Below, one piece after another: positions 1 through 6,639 of a DNA stretch of 7,022 nt (its first letter is position 1; every line of letters starts with the position of its first letter). The DNA comes from Candidatus Heimdallarchaeota archaeon (GTDB taxonomy: Archaea > Asgardarchaeota > Heimdallarchaeia > Heimdallarchaeales > Kariarchaeaceae): NCBI GenBank assembly GCA_027016475.1, contig JALUTL010000453.1:1-7022 (forward strand). Reading direction: 5' to 3'. The notes below the pieces were generated by a model. That model was not told where the DNA came from. It saw only the letters and a list, made by a program, of their open reading frames with translations, and made no database searches. The position numbers were made by a program, and so were the translations under genes.

Positions 1-1062
1 CTTATCAAGTGGCCTGATTTGACCGATCAAGCTGTCCATTCACAGATTGGGATGAAAAAGTCAACCTTTTCTTCTATAAAGACACGATTGAAGGAAAATG
101 GCTACTATAAACGCTATTATATCCCTAACTTCCCCAAAATTGGTTTGGAATTGTTGGTGGCTATGCACGGTCACCTCAACAGATTTACAACTTTGGAGGA
201 ACGGATGAGAGTAGCAAAGGATCTTTTGATGAGCTTCGTTGAAGATTTTCACATCGCCAGCGAATCAAATAAGGCATTCAATCTCTCAGCAAGCAAAAAC
301 CTGACTGAGTATGCAAAAAATCAGGAAAAATTCATTCAGGTTTATTCAGACAACAAATTCTTGGATAAGAATGGAATGGATGTGGTGTATTTCCCATTCG
401 AAATTACCCGTGTTCGCGCGTTCATGGATTATGAAAGTCTCGTAGCAAAAACATTTGGCTTTGCCTCCGAACCATATAACAAAAGAAAAACTATCCCAAC
501 GGGAAGAGTTAAACCAGTTAAATTGACAAAAGCAGAGAAGAAAGTATTGACAGGTCTCGTGCAATTTCCTGAAGAATCGGATACCTTGATCGCTGAACAA
601 GTCGGTGTATCAAGGAACACCGTTGCTAATGCAAAAAGAAAGTTCCTTGCCCAAAATATTTGCTTCCCAAGAGCAGTTCCAGACTTGCAGAAACTTGGGA
701 TGAAGATTTTGGTGTTCTCATACAGAAAATTCAATCCAAGAACAACTATGAAACAAAGGCAGGAAGCTGCTGAAATGGTAAGAAACCTTTTAGCACCATT
801 CTTTTATGTATCAAAGAACCTTGACGGATTTTTGATATCCGCCCATCGCTCCTTTGAGGAATTCAATCAAGCGCATGATGAACTCATGAGATATTATCTC
901 AAACATGACTACATCATTGATGAACCCAAAACGTACACCATGAGCATTGCCAACATCAAGTACATCAAGGAGTACGATTTCCTTCCCTTGACGTTAAAGA
1001 CTCTTGGATTTGAAACTGAGCTGAAGATGCTTGAAGAGGCAAGAAAATCATCTGGATTCTAA
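1..1062 (+). CDS. Tandem-duplicated HTH transcriptional regulator, Lrp/AsnC-like (5'-partial)
   Basis: The frame is open from the first base. A start at the TTG at 19 would cut off the first helix-turn-helix, so the true start lies upstream of the window. There are 353 codons visible, ending in TAA. The protein has two similar halves. Half 1 has an HTH at residues about 6-36 (DLTDQAVHSQIG, then KSTFSSIKTRLKENGY), followed by a long alpha/beta region ending in KTFGF near residue 154. Half 2 has an HTH at about 175-216 (LTKAEKKVL, LIAEQVGVSRNTVANAKRKF), followed by a matching region ending in KTLGF near residue 337. Within the halves, IPNFPKIGLELLV pairs with VPDLQKLGMKILV. The family assignment rests on HTH-plus-sensor architecture typical of archaeal Lrp-like regulators. 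The target and ligand are unknown. It converges on mutL, so it is not in that operon. Confidence is high for a DNA-binding regulator and moderate for Lrp-like. Confidence 0.8.
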   Translation, partial: LIKWPDLTDQAVHSQIGMKKSTFSSIKTRLKENGYYKRYYIPNFPKIGLELLVAMHGHLNRFTTLEERMRVAKDLLMSFVEDFHIASESNKAFNLSASKNLTEYAKNQEKFIQVYSDNKFLDKNGMDVVYFPFEITRVRAFMDYESLVAKTFGFASEPYNKRKTIPTGRVKPVKLTKAEKKVLTGLVQFPEESDTLIAEQVGVSRNTVANAKRKFLAQNICFPRAVPDLQKLGMKILVFSYRKFNPRTTMKQRQEAAEMVRNLLAPFFYVSKNLDGFLISAHRSFEEFNQAHDELMRYYLKHDYIIDEPKTYTMSIANIKYIKEYDFLPLTLKTLGFETELKMLEEARKSSGF

Positions 1063-1064
1063 TC

Positions 1065-2858
1065 TTATTGTCCCACTCTTTTAAACCAGCTTTCTAACAT
1101 TCCTTGTTTAATTCTGATCACTGTAGGCCTTCCATGTGCACAAGTCCAAGGGTATTTGCATTTCAAAAGATTATTGAGAATCTCCGCTAGCTTGTGATTT
1201 GAAACAGGATATCCGGATCTGACGGCACCATGGCACGCTAATCTGGCTACCACTTTGTATTGCAGCTCATCTAGCGGGGTTGTGACCGCTTTCTCCGAAG
1301 TTTCCTTGAAATAAGCGGCAAATCCCTGCAATACATTGGAAATAGTCTGCCGATCAATCGTTTGATCAAAATAAACCGGAATTGAGTGGACAAGAACTGT
1401 AGTTTCTGGCACAGTAGATATTTCGAGTCCATAGCTTTTCAATAGCGGCTGAATTTCATCCAGCACATTGAAGTCTTCATGATCTACCTTTATTTTGACT
1501 GGTGTAAGCATTGATTGGCTCATCACAAGATCAGATTTGATATTTTCATATTGTTCAAATTTGACCCGTTCATCTGCTGCGTGAACATCCATAATCCATA
1601 GCTCGGTGTCTGTTTCAATCAATGCGAACTTGTTCATTATGTGTCCTAAAATTCGGTATCCTCCTGCAACCTTTACTGCCCCACTTTTTGCTACCCCGGC
1701 TGAACCGACCATATCTTCCAGAGTATATTGCGTGTACCTTTCGACTTGTTCTTCAGCTTGGATGGGTTGTGCTGTGTAGATTTCTCCCTTTTCTGGTGGT
1801 GAAGACACTGGCTGGTTTTCAACGCCCTTCGCTTTGTGCTCTGTCAGTTCTGGGAGGTGAGATTCCTTTTCCAACGTATCTTTTACCATTTGAGCTAATT
1901 CTTCCAAGACATTGTCATTAGGGTCGAAACGGACTTCCAGTTTTTGCGGATGAACATTATAGTCCACCCATTCATTTTTTCCAACTAAATCTACTATTAT
2001 CGCTGGGTGGTGCCCTTTCAGTAGTTGAGCGCCATAACCCTCCTCAATTGCACTATTAATGTCTCCACTTCTTACAATTCTTTTGTTTACTGATACATAT
2101 TGCAATGAACGATCCCGTTTTGTATATGAAGGAATGCTGATGAACCCCTCAATTTTCCATCGGCCTGCTTGTCCAGACAATGGTATCAGTTGGGATGCGA
2201 TTTCGTTTCCCAGAACATCAAAGACCGTAGCTAGTTTAGTCATTCGCGATGGTGCCTGTAACAGATGCGTTGTACGGTTTCCTTTTTTTTCAAGCAATTC
2301 AAAATGGACATTTGGATGAATCAGTGCGAAATGAGTAATGAGTGTTCTGATCAGCCGCTTTTCCGTTTCTGCACTTCGGAGAAATTTACGGCGTGCTGGA
2401 ACATTGAAAAATATGGCAGAAACCTCTATTTTTGTTCCTCTCGTCCGTCTCCCATTTTTTTTGGAGAGAACCTTTCCTCCTTCTAGCACAATTTCCATTG
2501 CATTTTTCCCGTCTACGCTGCTGATGCATTTCACTTTGGACACGATTGCAATAGAAGATAGGGCTTCACCTCTGAAACCTAGTGTACCAACATTGAAAAG
2601 TCTCTCCTCAGAAATTTTTGAGGATGTGTGTAGTTTAAAGGCAAGTTCCATGTCTTCAGGCAAAATCCCTTCTCCATTGTCTTCGACTATTATTCTTGTT
2701 TGCCCTCCATTTTCTATGGTTGCGGAAATTTTCGTTGCGTTTGCATCGAGAGAATTTTCAATTAATTCTTTGACAACGTCTACTGGTCTCGTGATTACTT
2801 CGCCTGCTGCAATTTTACTGACCAATTGGGCTGGAATTTCTTTAATTTTCCTGCTCAT
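1065..2858 (-). CDS. mutL: DNA mismatch repair protein MutL, endonuclease type
   Basis: MutL is the dimeric GHKL ATPase that links MutS to downstream repair and, in this type, nicks the strand to be corrected. At 597 residues it has the usual family length. ATPase motifs: ELIENSLDA (31-39, catalytic E34), DNGEGI (60-65), GFRGEAL (94-100), RGTKIEV (140-146). The transducer domain runs to about 330 and a linker to about 395. The C-terminal endonuclease domain holds DVHAADERVKFE (424-435), which fits DxHAxxExxxxE, plus ACHGAVRSG (541-549) and CAHGRP (573-578, usually CPHGRP). A QSMLTP motif (448-453) aligns with the clamp-binding QxLxxP motif of MutL/PMS2. The last residues contain QGMLESWF (585-592), which matches an archaeal PIP box. 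The ATG overlaps the mutS TGA in ATGA, implying translational coupling. Two A8 tracts lie in the ATPase and transducer coding region. Confidence 0.97.
   Translation of the reverse strand: MSRKIKEIPAQLVSKIAAGEVITRPVDVVKELIENSLDANATKISATIENGGQTRIIVEDNGEGILPEDMELAFKLHTSSKISEERLFNVGTLGFRGEALSSIAIVSKVKCISSVDGKNAMEIVLEGGKVLSKKNGRRTRGTKIEVSAIFFNVPARRKFLRSAETEKRLIRTLITHFALIHPNVHFELLEKKGNRTTHLLQAPSRMTKLATVFDVLGNEIASQLIPLSGQAGRWKIEGFISIPSYTKRDRSLQYVSVNKRIVRSGDINSAIEEGYGAQLLKGHHPAIIVDLVGKNEWVDYNVHPQKLEVRFDPNDNVLEELAQMVKDTLEKESHLPELTEHKAKGVENQPVSSPPEKGEIYTAQPIQAEEQVERYTQYTLEDMVGSAGVAKSGAVKVAGGYRILGHIMNKFALIETDTELWIMDVHAADERVKFEQYENIKSDLVMSQSMLTPVKIKVDHEDFNVLDEIQPLLKSYGLEISTVPETTVLVHSIPVYFDQTIDRQTISNVLQGFAAYFKETSEKAVTTPLDELQYKVVARLACHGAVRSGYPVSNHKLAEILNNLLKCKYPWTCAHGRPTVIRIKQGMLESWFKRVGQ
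1083..1106 (-). other. PIP-box-like motif QGMLESWF at the MutL C-terminus
   Basis: Residues 585-592 of MutL read Q-G-M-L-E-S-W-F, followed by KR, five residues from the end. This fits the PCNA-interacting pattern QxxLxx(aromatic)(aromatic) and closely resembles the QxxLxxWF tail form known from archaeal FEN1. Bacterial MutL proteins often have a related helix ending in FKR here, so part of the match may be family conservation for another reason. Confidence 0.6.
1500..1517 (-). other. QSMLTP motif in MutL, counterpart of the clamp-binding QxLxxP motif
   Basis: MutL residues 448-453, twelve residues after the last Glu of the endonuclease motif, read QSMLTP. In endonuclease-type bacterial MutL and in eukaryotic PMS2 a motif of the form QxLxxP at this spot contacts the sliding clamp. 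The position and the Q, L and P residues are seen directly; the clamp contact is inferred by homology. Confidence 0.6.
1554..1589 (-). other. MutL endonuclease metal-binding motif DxHAxxExxxxE
   Basis: Residues 424-435 read DVHAADERVKFE, with all fixed positions of the nicking-endonuclease motif (D424, H426, A427, E430, E435) intact. This marks the MutL as the nicking type rather than the MutH-dependent enterobacterial type, and no mutH is present in the window. Confidence 0.93.
2283..2290 (-). repeat. A8 homopolymer tract in mutL (transducer region)
   Basis: Eight consecutive T on the plus strand are eight A in the mutL coding strand, read as GAA AAA AAA GGA (Glu-Lys-Lys-Gly, residues 190-193). 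Slippage by one base would shift the frame and remove the endonuclease domain. Confidence 0.9.
2455..2462 (-). repeat. A8 homopolymer tract in mutL (ATPase region)
   Basis: A second run of eight A in the coding strand is read as TCC AAA AAA AAT GGG (Ser-Lys-Lys-Asn-Gly, residues 132-136), within the ATPase domain. A one-base indel here would truncate the protein early. Confidence 0.9.
2855..2858 (-). promoter_or_regulatory. ATGA stop/start overlap of mutS and mutL
   Basis: On the minus strand the mutL ATG (2858-2856) and the mutS TGA (2857-2855) share the tetranucleotide ATGA. This arrangement usually means translational coupling, so MutS and MutL are probably made from one message. A purine-rich GGAAGGG at 2864-2870, inside the last mutS codons and five bases before the mutL ATG, may serve as an imperfect ribosome binding site. 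Confidence 0.85.
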
Positions 2859-5668
2859 GATAACCCTTCCAAGATTTTCTTGAGATCTTCTAGAATTTGC
2901 AGTGCCTTTATTGGCGTAATAAGCTCAATATTCAAAGATTTGATAGTCTCAATCACTTCGAGCTGTTCAGGTTGCAGTGTCGGGACTTGGACAGGTTTGT
3001 CCTTCCGCACTTCCTTCTTGACAGGGGTTTTTGTCGTTTGAGGTGAGTCTTGCTCTTCACCAAACCAGGCCGCCAAGCTTGCTTGTCCTTCCTTCAATTG
3101 GGTTGCTTTTACAATTTTTCGTGATACTGATTTATCAAGGTCATGCGGGTCTATGCTGGCAGATTGTGATTCTAGAAGGTTCAAAATGAACCGTGCTCGA
3201 ACAATAATCTCCATTGGTAGGCCAGCAAGCTTTGCTACCTCAACTCCGAAGCTCCTGTCAGAAGCACCGCGGAATAGCTTGTGATTGAAGATTGGCTTTT
3301 CACCGTCGAAGCTGATTTGGAAATGATAGTTTTTAGCGGCTTCCAGGAAGCCTTCCAATTCTGACAATTGATGGTAATGCGTAGCGATCATTGTCAACGG
3401 TTTGGCGGGATTGTTGTGCAGGTACTCAGAAATGGCCCAAGCAATGGCAAGCCCGTCATAAGTGGACGTTCCTCTACCGATCTCGTCAGCAATTATCAGA
3501 GAACGTTCGGTGCAGTTGTTTACAAAATTGGCCGCGTCTAACATTTCAACAAGGAAAGTACTTTGGCCTGCAATAAGGTTGTCAGACGCACCTATCCGTG
3601 TGAAGATCCGGTCAAAAATTCCCAATGCCAAAGCTTCAGCAGGGACGAAGCTTCCGATTTGGGCCATGATGACATTTATTGCCACCATCCTTAAGAGGGA
3701 GCTTTTCCCACTGTAATTTGGCCCCGTAACAATCAGCAGCCTGTTTGCCTCTTTGTCCAAACGTACCTCATTGGGGACATAGCTCGAGTCACTCAAGAAT
3801 TTTTCAATGACAGGGTGTCTTCCACCTTTGATATGAAACTGAATGTCTTCTGTCAGCTTTGGTTTGACATAGCCATTGACCGTTGCGATGTAAGCAAAAT
3901 TAACAAGACAATCCAAATACCCCAAAGTTTGGCCCAATTCATGGATTCGGTCGAAATGCCTGCTCAGATTCTCCAAAAGATTCTCATATAGTTTTGTTTC
4001 AAGCTCTACTATCTCAACCTCCGCATTGAGAATATCACTTTCCCAATTCTTGAGTTCTTCAGTTACATATCTAACAGCATTGACCATCGCCTGCCGACTG
4101 ATATAGTCATTGGGAACCTTATCCTTGTTTTTCCTTGTTACCTCAATATAGTACCCAAGCTGTCTGTTCTGTTTAATTTTTAATGAAGAAATTCCTGTCC
4201 TCTCGATCTGGGCCTCTTGATATTTCTTTACCCAATCCTCTCCCTCCTTTATGATCTGTCGAAGCTCATCAAGTCTTGGGTTAACCCCGTCTGCAATGAC
4301 GTACCCATCGGCAGGTGAACTCGCCGGTTCAGGATGTACCCATTTTTTCAGATATTCCAGCACATCTTCAAGTGAATCTATTTTTTCTGCAATCTCTTTT
4401 ACTACAGGAACGTTTTCCATGGCCCGCAATGTCCCCAATATTTCTGGGATTGTCTCCAACGACTCTTTTAGTTTTATCAGCTCAGGTGGGCTGGCCATTC
4501 CCAAAGAAATTCGTGTAGCGATGCGTTCAATGTCATGCACCGCATTCAATGAAGCCTGCAAATGGTTCTGATGTATTTCCTCGTTTCTGAATAACTCAAC
4601 AAGTTCCCATCTTCTTTCAATTTCTGATCTATCCACCAGCGGTGATGAAAGCCATCTTCTAAGCATTCGCCCTCCCATTGCGGTGACAGTCTGATCCAAA
4701 ATAGAAACCAATGTGCCGATCTCCGTCTTGTCATAGGTCTTCTGAAATATTTCGAGGCTCCTCAAGACATTTCTGTCCAATATCATGACATTGTTTAGAT
4801 TAAGAACCTGGATTTTTGTGATATTTGAAATCTTTCTCATCTGTGTTTCTGCCAAATATCTCAACAGTGCGCCAGCGGCACAGGCTGCGGCGCCACGATC
4901 TGCAATTCCAAACCCCTTGAGGGACTTTACCTCGAAATGCTCCAATAGGACACTCATTGCCTCATCGGACTCAAACCAAAAGTCTGGTCGGGAAGAAAAC
5001 GTCTCTTCAGACCCTGGCTCCTTTTTTATCAGTGAGTCAAGCTTTGTTTCCATACTTTCAGGGTACACATACTCAACAGGGGACGTAATATCCAAAGCAT
5101 ACCTGAGTTGTGACACTGCATCATCCCCTGCAAACTCCTTAGCAAAAAAGTCACCAACTGAGAGGTCTGCAACAGCAAGGCCTATTGTTTTTCCCTTTCC
5201 TGATCCTCTCTCAACCACTGCTGCAATATAATTGTTCTTCCCTGACTGCAACAATGATTCGTCGATAAGAGTTCCTTTGGTGACGATTCTAGTTATTCCT
5301 CGTTTGACCACTCCTTTTACCGCTTTCGGATCCTCAAGCTGATCTGCAATGGCTACCTTATACCCTTTGGCCACCAATCTGCCTACGTAAGTGTCAATAC
5401 TTCGAACTGGGACGCCCGCCAATGGATGTTCTGTGTCCCCAATCTTCCGAGCCGTCAATGCAATATCCAGCTCTTTGGCGCCAATGACTGCGTCCTCATA
5501 AAAAAGTTCGTAAAAATCCCCTATCCGGCAAAACAGAATGACATCTTCCCCTAAATCAATCTTCATCTCACTCCATTGGCGCATCATTGGAGTGTGGGTA
5601 ATCCAATCATTTTCCATCTCTAAACACCATTTCTGCATCTCTTTTAAGAAGTTTGTATTTTTCAACAT
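2855..5668 (-). CDS. mutS: DNA mismatch repair protein MutS (MutS1 type)
   Basis: MutS1 is the mismatch-recognising ABC-type ATPase that forms a clamp on DNA and recruits MutL. Residues are counted from the ATG at 5668, giving 937. The mismatch-binding motif GDFYELF has its F-x-E at F52 and E54. The connector spans about 145-265 and the core/lever about 275-560, with a clamp segment around LGYYIEVT (504-511). The ATPase has Walker A GPNYSGKSS (649-657, usually GPNMxGKST), STFLVEM (703-709), Walker B LIIADEIGRGTSTYDG (724-739) and ATHYHQ (762-767). A linker with QASLAAWF (862-869), a PIP-box match, precedes the C-terminal helical domain (about 900-937). Bacterial MutS has its beta-clamp motif in a comparable place. 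Alternative starts are a TTG at 5671, adjoining this ATG, and an ATG at 5617 preceded by GGTG. I chose 5668 for its 13-bp spacing from the upstream gene. No Smr domain is present, so this is not MutS2. Confidence 0.96.
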   Translation of the reverse strand: MLKNTNFLKEMQKWCLEMENDWITHTPMMRQWSEMKIDLGEDVILFCRIGDFYELFYEDAVIGAKELDIALTARKIGDTEHPLAGVPVRSIDTYVGRLVAKGYKVAIADQLEDPKAVKGVVKRGITRIVTKGTLIDESLLQSGKNNYIAAVVERGSGKGKTIGLAVADLSVGDFFAKEFAGDDAVSQLRYALDITSPVEYVYPESMETKLDSLIKKEPGSEETFSSRPDFWFESDEAMSVLLEHFEVKSLKGFGIADRGAAACAAGALLRYLAETQMRKISNITKIQVLNLNNVMILDRNVLRSLEIFQKTYDKTEIGTLVSILDQTVTAMGGRMLRRWLSSPLVDRSEIERRWELVELFRNEEIHQNHLQASLNAVHDIERIATRISLGMASPPELIKLKESLETIPEILGTLRAMENVPVVKEIAEKIDSLEDVLEYLKKWVHPEPASSPADGYVIADGVNPRLDELRQIIKEGEDWVKKYQEAQIERTGISSLKIKQNRQLGYYIEVTRKNKDKVPNDYISRQAMVNAVRYVTEELKNWESDILNAEVEIVELETKLYENLLENLSRHFDRIHELGQTLGYLDCLVNFAYIATVNGYVKPKLTEDIQFHIKGGRHPVIEKFLSDSSYVPNEVRLDKEANRLLIVTGPNYSGKSSLLRMVAINVIMAQIGSFVPAEALALGIFDRIFTRIGASDNLIAGQSTFLVEMLDAANFVNNCTERSLIIADEIGRGTSTYDGLAIAWAISEYLHNNPAKPLTMIATHYHQLSELEGFLEAAKNYHFQISFDGEKPIFNHKLFRGASDRSFGVEVAKLAGLPMEIIVRARFILNLLESQSASIDPHDLDKSVSRKIVKATQLKEGQASLAAWFGEEQDSPQTTKTPVKKEVRKDKPVQVPTLQPEQLEVIETIKSLNIELITPIKALQILEDLKKILEGLS
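3062..3085 (-). other. PIP-box motif QASLAAWF in MutS
   Basis: MutS residues 862-869 (from the ATG at 5668) read Q-A-S-L-A-A-W-F, an exact QxxLxxWF. The motif sits in the flexible linker between the ATPase and the C-terminal helical domain and is followed by an acidic then basic low-complexity stretch. Bacterial MutS carries its beta-clamp motif in a comparable position, which suggests an equivalent role with PCNA. Confidence 0.8.
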
Positions 5669-5681
5669 CAATCAGTCACAG

Positions 5682-6614
5682 TTAAAACCAATCATCGAGC
5701 GAGAATTGGGTTTCAATCGACGCATTGGAAATCTCTTCAAATACATACCCCTCGATTTTTTTGCAATTCAATGAGTAGTAGTAGCCTTCCTTTTCAAAAA
5801 TTACGAATGCACCTTTGATGGCAACTATTTTTCCGCCAAACTCACTGTTCTCGGTGATTTCAATTTCTTGGACTGGTTTATCTATGGAATCAAGTTGTCC
5901 ATAATATGGTGTCAAATCTAGAATTTTGACCTCTTCATTGAAAACAGCAGGTACGTTTTGTTCACGCATGATTTGCTGGGTAATATCCACAACCGCCGGT
6001 ATAGCCTTTGACAATTCATCCATCTTGTTTTGCTGAGAATTGCGGTGGATAATTCCCTGCTTGTACTTCGATGACACTTGAAGGGCGAGACCAAGTTCTC
6101 TTGCCACCCTATGCTCTACCGCCCTAGCTTCAAGTCCTGGAAGTTTGACGACCCAAGTTGCATAATCACTCCCTTGTTCAAGCCACCGTTTTTTGCCATT
6201 GAGGCTTACACCGACCTTGTTCTTGTCTCCTATTGTGGTTAAGTAAACCATCGTTTCAGGAGGCTGGCAAAGCTGAAAGGCCCTTTCAGAAGAAGGGCGG
6301 CAGAACGCACCAGTACAGGTCATTCTGCATGCAAAAAAATCGGATGTCTGACATATTGAGCATTGAAGTCCTGTTTCTAATTTTTCATTCACCGGTTCAA
6401 GCCCTTTGGAAATTCTGTTTTGAATACATGAGATCCACTTGCCTCGATCCACTTCACTCCCAATGCAAAACTTGCCTCCAACAATCCTGAAATACCGTTC
6501 CTCTCCTACAGTTAATTTTTGGTATTGAATCTGTCCTGTTTCAAAATTCGACGAGATCACACTGACCTGTACAGGATCTGCGCTCCATTTCAATCGAATA
6601 AAGAGACTTGACAT
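5682..6614 (-). CDS. DUF2797 zinc-cluster protein with GIY-YIG-like core and C-terminal PIP-box motif
   Basis: This 310-residue protein resembles the DUF2797 family, whose function is not established. Its N-terminal part is cysteine-rich: C50, C63, then C85xxC88, C96xxxC100, C105 and C116, a likely metal site. The family signature follows at 123-152: VYLTTIGDKNKVGVS, then KKRWLEQGSDYA, then LEARAVEHRVA at 161-171. Y124, G135, R143 and E167 fall where GIY-YIG proteins of the T5orf172/MUG113 kind keep their conserved residues, so a GIY-YIG-like fold is possible; this is inference. A beta-rich C-terminal domain (about 245-295) contains GKIVAIKGAFVIF. The last eight residues are QFSLDDWF, an exact QxxLxxWF PIP-box match. 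It ends 13 bp before mutS and starts 25 bp after the HEAT-repeat gene, so it is probably co-transcribed with mutSL. It is cytosolic, with no signal peptide or membrane helix. Confidence is good for the family and low for any activity. Confidence 0.8.
   Translation of the reverse strand: MSSLFIRLKWSADPVQVSVISSNFETGQIQYQKLTVGEERYFRIVGGKFCIGSEVDRGKWISCIQNRISKGLEPVNEKLETGLQCSICQTSDFFACRMTCTGAFCRPSSERAFQLCQPPETMVYLTTIGDKNKVGVSLNGKKRWLEQGSDYATWVVKLPGLEARAVEHRVARELGLALQVSSKYKQGIIHRNSQQNKMDELSKAIPAVVDITQQIMREQNVPAVFNEEVKILDLTPYYGQLDSIDKPVQEIEITENSEFGGKIVAIKGAFVIFEKEGYYYSLNCKKIEGYVFEEISNASIETQFSLDDWF
5685..5708 (-). other. C-terminal PIP-box motif QFSLDDWF in the DUF2797 protein
   Basis: The last eight residues (303-310) are Q-F-S-L-D-D-W-F, with the stop codon directly after the final Phe. 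A free C-terminal QxxLxxWF is the classic placement for PCNA-binding peptides in archaeal replication and repair enzymes. Confidence 0.78.
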
Positions 6615-6639
6615 GAAATTTCAAACCTTTTGCCTTTTC

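Noticed and set aside
2338..2883. 181-codon open frame on the plus strand opposite mutL
   Set aside because: It lies antisense to the conserved ATPase domain of MutL and shows no recognisable domain; it is a shadow frame.
4785..5231. 148-codon open frame on the plus strand opposite mutS
   Set aside because: It is Ser/Ala-rich, antisense to the MutS connector and core coding sequence, and without family resemblance; it is a shadow of the real gene.
2855..5668. MutS2 or another MutS paralogue
   Set aside because: The mismatch-recognition F-x-E domain is present and there is no Smr domain, so this is MutS1.
6615..6639. Separate promoter for the DUF2797 gene
   Set aside because: The 25-bp gap has no TATA/BRE-like element and is too short to hold one with normal spacing, so read-through from the HEAT gene is simpler.
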